From Chloroflexota bacterium (GTDB taxonomy: Bacteria; Chloroflexota; UBA6077; SHYK01), in assembly GCA_009377635.1 (NCBI GenBank), contig WHTR01000023.1, positions 1 to 37,254 of the forward strand: 37,254 bases of DNA. The letters run 5' to 3'. Shown one piece after another: positions 13,670-21,798 of this stretch. Under the pieces are notes generated by a model that saw nothing but the letters and a program-made list of their open reading frames with translations, searched no databases and was not told the origin of the DNA. The position numbers were made by a program, and so were the translations under genes. How positions within the stretch are numbered: position 1 is the stretch's first letter; every line of letters starts with the position of its first letter.

Positions 13670-14827
13670 ATGGAGCAGAAACAGTTTACTGGATTGGTCG
13701 ACTTCCTTGAGGACAAAGAACGTGGTTCCTTTGCAGCCGCCTTCTCCCAACTTGGGGTTATTGACCACGACGGGGATATCACTGTGCCCGGCGCCTTTGA
13801 CGAAGGCGCCAGAGTCTTTATCAGCGCGTGGGGACACCAATGGGGTCAACTGACCGTCGGGAAGGGAACTATTCATCAGCAGGGTGACTGGGAAGTCTGT
13901 ACCGGTCAGTTCAATCTCAACACGGTGAGTGGTCGTGAACATTATGAATCGGTCCGGTTCAATGACGACCAGCAAGAATGGAGTTTCGGATTCAACATCC
14001 TCGATGCAGAGCCCGCAGAGATCGAAGGGCGTCGGGTCCGCGTGCTCAAGAAGCTGGAAGTCTTTGAGGTCTCCCCCGTTTTGGCCGGTGCTGGCATCGG
14101 CACCCACACGCTCGCCATCAAGAGTCACGATGACGGGCTGCTCGTCGCTGGGACGAAAGCCGCCGTCTCCCGGCATCACACGGCGACATCCGAAGAGGGC
14201 TGGGACGGTCCGGCCAACGAGCGGCGGCTGCCGTCGCCCTTGTCGCTGGCGCAGGCGCGGGCCGCTTACGCCTGGGTCGATCCGGAGGCGGTCGAGGACG
14301 GCGAGTTGCCCAAACAGGCTGCTCGGTTCATCCACCATGAGGTTTCGGGTGACGGGAAAGCCGGCGCCGCGAACCTGCGCGCGTGCAGCACGGGTATTGC
14401 GGTGCTCAATGGGGCAAGAGGCGGGACGACTGTGCCTCCGGCAGATCGGTCCGGCATCTACCGGCATCTCGCCGGCCATCTGACCGATGGTGGCAAGGAG
14501 CCACCTGAGCTCAAGGCGTTTGCCGATCTCGACGGATCCGAACCCTACGCGGCCCATGGCGAGCGCGTGCTGCTCGACGTCCTGGGATTCGCGGCTCGCT
14601 CGCGGTCGCTTGCGGACCTCCGAGCGAAAGCGGGGCGGACCCTCTCGGCGGCAAACGAGGAGCGGCTTCAGGAGATCGCCGCAGCGCTCCGGGGGGTCGC
14701 CGACGACCTCGACGCATTGGGGGCAGACGAACCGACGGATGACGACGAAGCCGAGAAGGCGCTGGCTGCGCGGGCCTATCTGGAGTTCGTGGCGGCGCAG
14801 CATGGCATTCCCCTGCTAGGAGGATAG
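13670..14827 (+). CDS. HK97-family prohead protease with C-terminal domain
   Basis: 385 aa. ATG 13670 is preceded by GGGGAG/GGGGGG. Residues 1-155 are the herpesvirus-like prohead serine protease: GVIDHDGDITVPGAF, H56 in WGHQWGQ, and S105 in EWSFGFN as the likely catalytic pair, then EVFEVSPVLAGAG. The protease matures the scaffold and capsid. Residues about 180-290 (LSLAQARAAYAWVD; HHEVSGDGKAGAANLRAC; PADRSGIYRHLAGH) form a second domain commonly attached to phage proteases. The last 90 are coiled-coil-like and may act as scaffold. Confidence 0.92.
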   Translation: MEQKQFTGLVDFLEDKERGSFAAAFSQLGVIDHDGDITVPGAFDEGARVFISAWGHQWGQLTVGKGTIHQQGDWEVCTGQFNLNTVSGREHYESVRFNDDQQEWSFGFNILDAEPAEIEGRRVRVLKKLEVFEVSPVLAGAGIGTHTLAIKSHDDGLLVAGTKAAVSRHHTATSEEGWDGPANERRLPSPLSLAQARAAYAWVDPEAVEDGELPKQAARFIHHEVSGDGKAGAANLRACSTGIAVLNGARGGTTVPPADRSGIYRHLAGHLTDGGKEPPELKAFADLDGSEPYAAHGERVLLDVLGFAARSRSLADLRAKAGRTLSAANEERLQEIAAALRGVADDLDALGADEPTDDDEAEKALAARAYLEFVAAQHGIPLLGG

Positions 14828-14828
14828 G

Positions 14829-16094
14829 TTGAGCCAACTGATCGAAAAGCGGAATGAACTGAAGGCCAAGCACGACGCGCTCGCGGCGATCTTCGCCGAG
14901 GCCGGGCCAGAGCGCGATTTCACGAAGATCACGACGCTCGGCGGTGACACGAAGGCGAAGATCGAGGAGATCGGCCGGCGGAACACGGAGCTGACCGCGC
15001 TCCACGCCGAGGTCGAGGGGCTCGTCGCCGTCGACGACGCGAAAGCGAACGTCGACCGACTGGCCGCCGACAGCCATCAGCCAGCGAACCGCGTGCCGCT
15101 GCCGGCGGCAGGCCAGGGACGCACGGTACCGCAGAAGAGCCTCGGCGAGCTCGTCACCGAGTCCAAGGCTATCACCGGCTATCGATCCGGCTCGGGCGTC
15201 GGTCCGGTCGATGCCGTCGATATCGAGCTGAAAGCGCTCTTCTTGACGACGGCTGGCTGGCCGCCGGAGTCCACGCGGAGCGGCGTCATCACGATGCTGC
15301 CCGAGCGGCCGGCGCCGCATGTCATCGAGGCCATCGCGCAGGGCACGACGGCGCAGGCGTCCTATCGGTACATGCGGGAGACCACGGCGACGAACACGGC
15401 CGCCGAGATCGCCGAGGGCGCGCCCTATCCGGAAGCCGCGCTCGAGATCGTCGAGGACAGTGTCGACGTGCGCAAGATCGCCGTCTGGCTGCCCGTCACG
15501 GACGAGCAGCTCGAGGACGTGGCCGGCGCGCGCGACTACATCGACCAGCGCCTGACGCTCTTTCTCCAGCAGCGGCTGGATTTCCAGGTCTTAAACGGCA
15601 ATGGCACGCCGCCGAACATCCTCGGCACGGCCAACGTGCCGGGCGTCCTCACCCAGGCACTCGGGACGGACACCGTTGCCGACGCACTCTACATCGCGAT
15701 GCGGCGCATCCGCGTCGAGGGCCGGGGTGAGCCGACCGTCGTGTTCATCGGCCATGCCGCCTGGCAGGGCATCCGGCTGCTGAAGACGACGGACGGCCAG
15801 TACATCTACGGCCATCCCGCCGAGGCGGCCCCGGCGCGCATCTGGGGCATCCCCGTCGTCGAGACTTCCGCCGTGCCGACGGTGTCGGGGACGCCGGACA
15901 CGACCACGGCCATCGTCGGCGACTACCGGACGCATGCGCTCCTGGTGGCCCGCCGCGGCGTGGACGTCCAGGTGACCAATGCCCACGAGGACTTCTTCAC
16001 GCACGGCAAGCTCGCGATTCGTGCGGACGTGCGCGTAGCGCTGGTTACGCTTCGTCCATCAGCATTCTGTCTCGTGACCGGCCTGGCAGCCTAG
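14829..16094 (+). CDS. HK97-fold major capsid protein
   Basis: 421 aa. Starts at TTG 14829: AGGAGGA lies just upstream, and the protease stop is 2 bases before. Residues 1-75 are a heptad-rich delta-domain (LIEKRNELKAKHDALAAIFA), normally removed by the protease. The rest is HK97-like: TMLPERPAPHVIEAIAQGTT, ETTATNTAAEIAEGAPYPEA, QLEDVAGARDYIDQRL, QVLNGNGTPPNILGT, and DYRTHALLVARRGVDVQVTN. About 415 copies build the shell in related phages. TTG initiation for the most abundant virion protein is unusual. Confidence 0.95.
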   Translation: MSQLIEKRNELKAKHDALAAIFAEAGPERDFTKITTLGGDTKAKIEEIGRRNTELTALHAEVEGLVAVDDAKANVDRLAADSHQPANRVPLPAAGQGRTVPQKSLGELVTESKAITGYRSGSGVGPVDAVDIELKALFLTTAGWPPESTRSGVITMLPERPAPHVIEAIAQGTTAQASYRYMRETTATNTAAEIAEGAPYPEAALEIVEDSVDVRKIAVWLPVTDEQLEDVAGARDYIDQRLTLFLQQRLDFQVLNGNGTPPNILGTANVPGVLTQALGTDTVADALYIAMRRIRVEGRGEPTVVFIGHAAWQGIRLLKTTDGQYIYGHPAEAAPARIWGIPVVETSAVPTVSGTPDTTTAIVGDYRTHALLVARRGVDVQVTNAHEDFFTHGKLAIRADVRVALVTLRPSAFCLVTGLAA

Positions 16095-16103
16095 GAGCAG
16101 GTG

Positions 16104-16343
16104 ATGGCGGAGTTCTTCGAGCTCACCGAACGGATGTCACGCACGGCGGATGGGCGGCTGGTGCCGGAGGGCGATCCCGCCGGCCGGACGTTCTTCGGCG
16201 GGCCGGGCACGCGCATTCCGCTCGCCGATGCCGAGCGCTCCGGACTGATCAAGATTCGCTCGCAGCCCGAGGACAAGATGCGGGAGCGGGGCGAGGACAA
16301 GTCGACGAGCGAGCCGATGGAGGCACCACGGAGACGGCGCTGA
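16104..16343 (+). CDS. conserved small head-region protein
   Basis: 79 aa; AGGAG 6 bases before the ATG at 16104. The middle, RTADGRLVPEGDPAGRTFFG then PGTRIPLADAERSGLI, is the signature of a small protein often found between capsid and connector genes in siphoviruses. Function unknown, possibly a head or neck accessory. Acidic, basic-tailed C-terminus. TGATG overlap with the next gene. Confidence 0.8.
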   Translation: MAEFFELTERMSRTADGRLVPEGDPAGRTFFGGPGTRIPLADAERSGLIKIRSQPEDKMRERGEDKSTSEPMEAPRRRR

Positions 16344-16951
16344 TGGCTGTTGATCCAACCAAGTACATCACCCTGGCAGAAGTGAAACGGCGGCTCGAGA
16401 TCCCGTTCGCTGAGACGACGTGGGATCCCGATATCGACCGCATCATCGGCGCGGTCTCCCGCTGGATCGACGCGCGCTGCCATCGGCAGTTCTTCATCGC
16501 CGACGATACGCGTGCCTACACCGCTGACTGGCCGGATCTCGTCCGTATCGACGACGTTCTCACGGTCACGCAGGTCGCGACGGATCTCAATGCCGATCGC
16601 ACCTACGAGACGATCTGGGACCCGCTCGACTTTTTCCTTGAGCCGCATGCTGCTGCCTGGCACGGGAAGCCGTACACACGGATCCGGCCGGTGCCCTACC
16701 GGGGCCATCGGTTCCCGGCCCACTGGCAGGGCGTCCAGGTCACCGGCACGTTCGGGTACGCGCTGGCGCCGCCGGACGAGGTGCGGGAGGCGACGCTGCT
16801 CCAGACAGCGCGGCTCTTCAAGCGGACCGATGCGCCCTTCGGGATCGCCGGATCGCTCGAGCTGGGCCAGACGGTTGTGCTCACGCGGCTCGACCCGGAC
16901 GTCCAGACGCTCTTGGGTCCGCTGATGCGGATCGATCGGCTCGTTGCATGA
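16343..16951 (+). CDS. head-tail connector protein (gp6-like)
   Basis: 202 aa. YITLAEVKRRLEIP and DIDRIIGAVSRWIDARCHR match the helical N-terminus of adaptor proteins of the HK97 gp6 type that form the ring below the portal. A beta-rich middle follows (tyrosine/tryptophan-rich, WHGKPYTRIRP, VTGTFGYA), then helices LQTARLFKRTDAPFG. Somewhat longer than HK97 gp6. Position just after the capsid supports it. Confidence 0.87.
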   Translation: MAVDPTKYITLAEVKRRLEIPFAETTWDPDIDRIIGAVSRWIDARCHRQFFIADDTRAYTADWPDLVRIDDVLTVTQVATDLNADRTYETIWDPLDFFLEPHAAAWHGKPYTRIRPVPYRGHRFPAHWQGVQVTGTFGYALAPPDEVREATLLQTARLFKRTDAPFGIAGSLELGQTVVLTRLDPDVQTLLGPLMRIDRLVA

Positions 16952-17340
16952 CCAAGGTGCAGATCACGGTCAAAGGAGCCGACGATGTTGCCCGCGCACT
17001 CGAGTCGGCAAACGTCCGTGAGGCGGTTCGGGGCGGTCTCGAACGGATGGCGACGACGGTGCGGAACGATGTCATCGAATGGGCGCCGGTCGACACCGGT
17101 CGATTGCGGGCATCGGTGACGACGCGGGTCGAGCCGCCCCAAGCGTGGATCGGCACGAACGTCGGCTACGGGCTGCCGTTGGACCAGCCAGTCACGCGGC
17201 GCCCGCACTACCGGGCGGGCCCGCATCGCGGGGCATCAACGGCGCGCTGGCTCACCGGCTCGCTGGAGCGGCGAGCGGCTGAGATCCGTGCCGCCGTGGC
17301 CGCCATTGCCGAGGACATCCAGCGCGGCTGGGGCAAGTAA
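16948..17340 (+). CDS. HK97 gp10-like tail/neck protein
   Basis: 130 aa. ITVKGADDVARALE at the start, WAPVDTGRLRASVTTRVEP with the PVDTGRLR motif, GTNVGYGLPLD, and a closing helix typical of the HK97 gp10 family, which forms part of the neck that joins head and tail. ATGA-coupled to the connector gene. Confidence 0.9.
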   Translation: MTKVQITVKGADDVARALESANVREAVRGGLERMATTVRNDVIEWAPVDTGRLRASVTTRVEPPQAWIGTNVGYGLPLDQPVTRRPHYRAGPHRGASTARWLTGSLERRAAEIRAAVAAIAEDIQRGWGK

Positions 17341-17772
17341 ATGGTGCTGAAAGCCGTCATGCAGACCGCGCTCGAGCGCCTCGGCGCCCTGGCCGGGCAG
17401 CCGCCCGCGATTCGCCTCGTCTCCCTCGATCCGCCGGACACCGTGAACACGCTCCCACAGCTCGTCTTCTTCGAGGGCGGGGTCTCCGAGATCCGCGCGC
17501 AGGGGTGGCAGGAGTTCGCCTGGGATGTGCCGATCGCGGTCTACGTGAAGATCGGCAAGCTCGAGATCGGGGCCAAGGAATGCCGGGAGATCATGGCCGA
17601 CCTCGTCGACAGCTTTCGCGGGGACCTCAAGGCCGGCGGCACGCTCGGCGGCGCCGTCCAGCGCCATCAGTGGGCCTCCCCGATCACCGTTGTCTCGCTT
17701 GCCCGCGGCGATGTCGAGTACGTCGGCGTTCGGGGTACCTATCGGCTCTACCTCCAGGATGGAGCGGCATGA
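17341..17772 (+). CDS. tail terminator/tail completion-like protein
   Basis: 143 aa. Begins immediately after the previous stop. N-terminal helix LKAVMQTALERLGALAG, then beta strands (QLVFFEGGVSEIRAQGWQEF, WDVPIAVYVKIG) and VEYVGVRGTYRLYLQDG, the layout of gpU/gp11-like tail terminators that cap the tail tube. Identity of this gene is by fold pattern and position (between neck and tube). Confidence 0.75.
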   Translation: MVLKAVMQTALERLGALAGQPPAIRLVSLDPPDTVNTLPQLVFFEGGVSEIRAQGWQEFAWDVPIAVYVKIGKLEIGAKECREIMADLVDSFRGDLKAGGTLGGAVQRHQWASPITVVSLARGDVEYVGVRGTYRLYLQDGAA

Positions 17773-17960
17773 TGGCAGCACTCCGTTACGTGGGGGTGGG
17801 CGACTACATCGTCGGAGTACCCGCGCGCAATCTCGAAGCCGTCGAGGTCGCCGCCCTCCCGATATCTGAACAAGAGCTCGTCGACTCCGGCCTGTATCAG
17901 CGGAGCGGCGAGGAGCCAGAACCTGCGGCAGAGCCGCCACCTGAGGAGGAGCGCCCATGA
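17769..17960 (+). CDS. small hypothetical protein
   Basis: 63 aa from ATG 17769, overlapping the previous stop (ATGA). LRYVGVGDYIVGVPARNLEA then EVAALPISEQELVDSGLYQR and an acidic Pro/Glu tail. This is the common small phage protein with a GVPARDL-type motif found before tail tube genes. Function unknown. Its own stop overlaps the tail tube start. Confidence 0.8.
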   Translation: MMAALRYVGVGDYIVGVPARNLEAVEVAALPISEQELVDSGLYQRSGEEPEPAAEPPPEEERP

Positions 17961-18946
17961 GCATCGCGGCGCTGCGGAGAATCCAGCTCGGTCGCGAGAC
18001 GGTCCCAGGCACGGCAGTTGCCGCGACGATCAAGGCGATGGGCTTCCAGCTCGGCATGAGCCTGCACGACCGGGTCATCACGCAGCCGGAGGATCATCAC
18101 GGCTCGCTTGCGGCGGCGCATCGGCACTACACGCAGAGCCAGGAGTGGACCGACGAGCTTTCCGGGAATCCAACCTTCGAGGACATCCTGTACCCGCTCG
18201 CGATGGCCATTCGCGGCAATGTGACGCCGACGACACCGGTCGGCGCGACCGCCGCGCGGCTGTGGACGTTCACGCCGGATCTCGTCACGCCGAACACGCC
18301 GGACACGTTCACGTTGGAATTCGGCGACAACGCCCAGGCGTATGAGGTCGAGCATGTCTTCGCGACGTCGCTCGAACTCTCCGCCGCGCTCGGCGACCCA
18401 TGGGAGATTTCCGCTGAGCTCATCGGCCGGCAGGTCACCCCGACGACGTTCACGCCAGCCCTGCCGGACCGCGACGTGCGGACGCCGGTCTGTCCGCTGA
18501 CGCGGCTCTATGTTGACGACGGGGGTGGGACCATCGGCACGACCCAGATCATGACGACGCTCTTGGATTGGACGTGGTCGCTCCCCGAGCACTTCAACGC
18601 GAAGCGCTACCAGGACGGCACGCTGTATTTCACCAGCCATGGCGAGCTGCCGATGGCCCCGGAGCTCACGCTCACCTGCGAACACAACGCCCAGATCGTC
18701 GCGCTCCGGGGGAAGTACGTCGACGGCATCCGCCAGCTCGTCCGCATCCAGGCGACCGGCGAGGAGGTCGAGGCGGGCTTTCCGCGGCTGGTCACCATCG
18801 ACGGGAGCTATCTCATCACGGAGTTCTCCGGCTTCGACGAGGCGGACGGCCGGACGACCGTCGAGCTGACCTTGCGCGGCGAGTACGACCCGGACTACGC
18901 CAAGCTCTTCGAAGTCAGTGCCCAGAGCGGTGTGAATTCACTTTGA
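17957..18946 (+). CDS. major tail (tube) protein
   Basis: 329 aa, ATGA-coupled. N-terminal LRRIQLGRETVPGTAVAAT, then repeated beta-rich blocks (TFTLEFGDNAQAYEVEHVFA; EISAELIGRQVTPTTFT). The C-terminal half (YFTSHGELPMAPELTLTCEH; GSYLITEFSGFDEADGRTTV; LTLRGEYDPDY) follows the phage tube protein layout. Longer than minimal tube proteins (about 150-250), suggesting an extra surface domain. Most abundant tail protein; siphovirus tail expected. Confidence 0.88.
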   Translation: MSIAALRRIQLGRETVPGTAVAATIKAMGFQLGMSLHDRVITQPEDHHGSLAAAHRHYTQSQEWTDELSGNPTFEDILYPLAMAIRGNVTPTTPVGATAARLWTFTPDLVTPNTPDTFTLEFGDNAQAYEVEHVFATSLELSAALGDPWEISAELIGRQVTPTTFTPALPDRDVRTPVCPLTRLYVDDGGGTIGTTQIMTTLLDWTWSLPEHFNAKRYQDGTLYFTSHGELPMAPELTLTCEHNAQIVALRGKYVDGIRQLVRIQATGEEVEAGFPRLVTIDGSYLITEFSGFDEADGRTTVELTLRGEYDPDYAKLFEVSAQSGVNSL

Positions 18947-18962
18947 CCTGAGGAATGGATGC

Positions 18963-19391
18963 ATGGGACTTGTTCGGGGCATCACGAGGCGCGTCGAGCT
19001 TCCCTCGGAACCGGGCGAATGGATCGAGGTCCGATTGCTCTCGTGGGTTGAGCGCAAGGAGGCGCGCGAGGTCCGGCTGTCGGCCATCATCCGCGACGCG
19101 CATGCGCTGGGCCCGGAGCTGCGGGCGTCCATTCGCGAGACGCAGCAGGATAGTAGCGGACAGGCGCCCGTCGATCCGCTCGCCGCATACGACCACGAGA
19201 CGGTCCTGACCCGCGGCATCGTTGCTTGGAGCTTCGATGCGGAGGTCAGCCCGGAGACGATCCGCCTGCTCGACGAACCGACGGCGCTCGTGGCGCTCCG
19301 CGCGATCCTCCAGATCGATACCGAGTCCGAGGCCGACCGAAAAAACGGCTCGTCGCGCTCTATCACTCCCTCTCAGGCCACGCCGATGTAA
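18963..19391 (+). CDS. tail assembly chaperone, short product (gpG-like)
   Basis: 142 aa; upstream AGGAATGG gives a modest ribosome site. Begins MGLVRGITRRVELPSEPGEW, then WVERKEAREVRLSAII. Sits between tail tube and tape measure genes, the fixed place of lambda gpG-type chaperones. At codon 127-128 (19341-19346) frame 0 runs through a slippery A-AAA-AAC; most ribosomes continue to the TAA at 19389, and some shift -1 to make a longer gpGT-like fusion. Confidence 0.88.
   Translation: MGLVRGITRRVELPSEPGEWIEVRLLSWVERKEAREVRLSAIIRDAHALGPELRASIRETQQDSSGQAPVDPLAAYDHETVLTRGIVAWSFDAEVSPETIRLLDEPTALVALRAILQIDTESEADRKNGSSRSITPSQATPM
19340..19346 (+). other. -1 programmed frameshift slippery site
   Basis: A AAA AAC, read in frame as xxA-AAA-AAC, is the canonical X-XXY-YYZ heptamer. 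Slipping -1 moves exactly into the frame that is open to 19687. A GAGG (19329-19332) 7 bases upstream could act as the stimulatory Shine-Dalgarno-like element. A stable downstream stem is not obvious beyond CGGC/GCCG. Confidence 0.9.
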
Positions 19392-19687
19392 TTCCGCCGG
19401 AGGCATGGATCATCTCCCGCATCTGTGAGGAGTTCTCCTGCACGCCGCTCGAAGCGCTGGACCAGCCGTTTGACCTGACGCTGGAGATCATGCAGCTTCG
19501 CGCGTTTGCGCGCGCCAAGGCGCAGATCGAGGAATACCGGCAGGCCCACCGGGCACGCGCGCAGAAGAAATCACGCCCCGCCGGACCGGAGCCACCCCGC
19601 GGGCCCGCCGTCGCCGAGGTCTACGCCGTGATGCACGAGATCGCCTCCCGCGCACAGCTCCCGGATCCCCGCCGGGATGGGCACTGA
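19346..19687 (+). CDS. tail assembly chaperone, frameshift extension (gpT-like)
   Basis: 113 codons in the -1 frame, with no convincing start of its own: the reading frame before 19340 is an out-of-frame shadow. Expressed as a fusion with the first 128 residues of the gene at 18963, giving about 241 aa. Contains LYHSLSGHADVIPPEAWIIS, RICEEFSCTPLEALDQPFDL and an arginine-rich tail. As in lambda gpGT, the longer form should contact the tape measure protein, whose gene follows (TGATG). Confidence 0.88.
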   Translation, partial: RLVALYHSLSGHADVIPPEAWIISRICEEFSCTPLEALDQPFDLTLEIMQLRAFARAKAQIEEYRQAHRARAQKKSRPAGPEPPRGPAVAEVYAVMHEIASRAQLPDPRRDGH

Positions 19688-21798
19688 TGGCCGCATCCCA
19701 GGAGCTCCTCGTGCTCATCCGGGCACAGGACGAGGCGTCGGCGACGCTCAGCAAAGTCCAGAAGAGCGTGCGTGGCCTTGGTGACTTCATGGCCGATGCG
19801 GTCGGGCCGTCGAAAGTGCTCTTGGGTGGTATGACGGCGCTCGGGGCCGGGCTCGGCGGCGTCGGGATTCAAGCGGTCCGGATGGCGGGCGATCTCGAGC
19901 AGACGCGGGCTGGCTGGACGACGCTGCTCGGATCGGCGGAGGAGGCAGACGCCTTCCTCTCCCAGCTCGATCTCGAGATCGGCCTCGATCCGTTCGGGCA
20001 AGGGCTGCGTGAGGCGACGAAGCAGCTCGCGGCCTTCGGCTTCGAGACGGACACGCTGATCCCGACGGTGAAGATCATCGGCGACCAGATCTCCGCGCTC
20101 GGCGGCACGGCCGAAGACGTACAGCAGGCGACGGATGCCATCGGGCGGATGCGGCTCGCGGGCGAGGCGACGACGGAGGACCTGAACACCCTCCAGCAGA
20201 TGGGGATCCCCGCGTGGCAGAACCTCGCAGAGGCGGCGGGCCTCTCGGTCGGCGAGTTGCGGGACAGAGTGAGTGAACACGCGATCTCGTCGGACCAGGC
20301 GCTCGAGGCGATCTTCGGTGGCATGCAGGCGCGGACCGAGGGCGCGATGGCGGGCGCGCGCGACACGGTCTTGGGCGCGGTGTCGGCGCTCCAGAACACG
20401 GTCGCCATCACGATGATGACGATCGGCAACACGATCATCGAGAACCTCGACCTCAAGGATCGGTTGAACGCGCTTGGGGACAATCTGAAGACGTTCACCG
20501 ATACGCTCAAGGAGGGCGGCTTCGCGGCGGTCTGGGAGGAGTTGGTCCCCGACTGGGTGAAGACCGCCATCCCGATCGTCGCGGGTGCGATCGCTGGGGC
20601 GCTCGTGCCGGCGATTGTGGCGATGGGGATCGCCCTCGCCGGTGCGCTCATCCATCTCGCGCCGTTTATGGCGATCGGCGCGCTCATCGCCGTGGTCTGG
20701 GGCGACGACATCGTGGCCGCCTTCGAGCGGGCCGGTGGCGCCATTGGGATCATGGAGGCAATCGGGAGCCGGTTCAGCGAGATCGGGAACGTGCTCAGTT
20801 TTCTGGGACCCGTTATCCAGGCCGTGCTCGGCTTCTTCGGTGGGCTCTTTGCCTACATCGAGGAGAGTCTCGCGACGATCTTTTCTTTCACGGAGGCATG
20901 GAAGCTCATCGGCATCGTGCTGGGCACCGTCGTGGCCGCTGCCGCCACCGTGCTCGTTGTTGCGATCACTGCGGTCGTTGTGGTCCTTGCGGCGATTGTG
21001 ACGGCTATCGGGATCGTTATCGCGATCATCCAGGTGCTCGCGCTCGGGATCGCGGCGCTCATCGACTGGTTCTCGGGCCTCGGGGATCGAATGGGGGCGA
21101 CTGGGCAGGCCATCGGCTCGCTTGCGTCGGCGGTCGGCTCGGCAGCGAACAGCATGGTGTCTGCCTTGGGGAGTGCGATCTCCCAGATCATGGCCAACTA
21201 TGCGAGCTGGATCGCGTTCGGTGGCCAGGTCATGAGTGCGTTCGGAACGCTTACTTCGTCCATCGTTTCGGGGGCGGGTGAGTTCGCCGGCGCCGTGGGG
21301 CGCGCGGTCGGCGATGCGGTAAGCAGCCTCGGCTCGCTCGCCTCTGGTGCCATTTCTGCCATGGGCAGTTTCGCTGGGGCCATCGGCAGCGGGATCAGCG
21401 AGCTCTTGAGCACGGTCGGCGGGCTCGCTGGCCAGCTCTTTAGCGCCGGCCAGCAGGCCGTGCAGAGCCTGGTGAATGGCCTGCGGTCGATCTCCATCCC
21501 GACACCACATTTCAGCACCGGCGTAGCGGCGACGTTGCCGGGCGGTATCGAGATCCCCTCGGTGGAATTCGCGGGCTGGTACCAGCGCGGCGGCATCGTG
21601 CCGGGCCGACCGAACCAGGCCATGCTCGCGATGGTCCACGGCGGCGAGCGGGTCATCCCGCACGGCGCGGCGGCAGGCGGCGCAACGATTGTCGTCAACG
21701 TCCAGGGCAGTGTGCTCTCGGAGCGCGATCTCGTCGAGGTCGTCCGGGCGGGGCTCCTGCGGCAGGGACGGTCGCTCTCGTCCTTGGGGTTCAGCTGA
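19687..21798 (+). CDS. tail tape measure protein
   Basis: 703 aa. N-terminal LLVLIRAQDEASATLSKVQK and VQKSVRGLGDF, then a long helical region with MAGDLEQTRAGWTTLLGSAE (the TP901-like tape measure core). Hydrophobic segments between about 290 and 480 are likely membrane-passing (VAGAIAGALVPAIVAMGIAL and a second cluster near VVAAAATVLVVAITAVVVVL). Gly/Ser/Ala-rich repeats follow. The C-terminus ends in GGERVIPHGAAAGG plus a beta tail. Length implies a tail of roughly 100 nm if about 1.5 angstrom per residue holds. Confidence 0.93.
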   Translation: MAASQELLVLIRAQDEASATLSKVQKSVRGLGDFMADAVGPSKVLLGGMTALGAGLGGVGIQAVRMAGDLEQTRAGWTTLLGSAEEADAFLSQLDLEIGLDPFGQGLREATKQLAAFGFETDTLIPTVKIIGDQISALGGTAEDVQQATDAIGRMRLAGEATTEDLNTLQQMGIPAWQNLAEAAGLSVGELRDRVSEHAISSDQALEAIFGGMQARTEGAMAGARDTVLGAVSALQNTVAITMMTIGNTIIENLDLKDRLNALGDNLKTFTDTLKEGGFAAVWEELVPDWVKTAIPIVAGAIAGALVPAIVAMGIALAGALIHLAPFMAIGALIAVVWGDDIVAAFERAGGAIGIMEAIGSRFSEIGNVLSFLGPVIQAVLGFFGGLFAYIEESLATIFSFTEAWKLIGIVLGTVVAAAATVLVVAITAVVVVLAAIVTAIGIVIAIIQVLALGIAALIDWFSGLGDRMGATGQAIGSLASAVGSAANSMVSALGSAISQIMANYASWIAFGGQVMSAFGTLTSSIVSGAGEFAGAVGRAVGDAVSSLGSLASGAISAMGSFAGAIGSGISELLSTVGGLAGQLFSAGQQAVQSLVNGLRSISIPTPHFSTGVAATLPGGIEIPSVEFAGWYQRGGIVPGRPNQAMLAMVHGGERVIPHGAAAGGATIVVNVQGSVLSERDLVEVVRAGLLRQGRSLSSLGFS

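Noticed and set aside
19621-21663. 680-aa open frame on the minus strand
   Set aside because: It is antisense to the tape measure gene and rich in Arg, Asp and His from GC-biased third positions. No domain, no coupling with neighbours.
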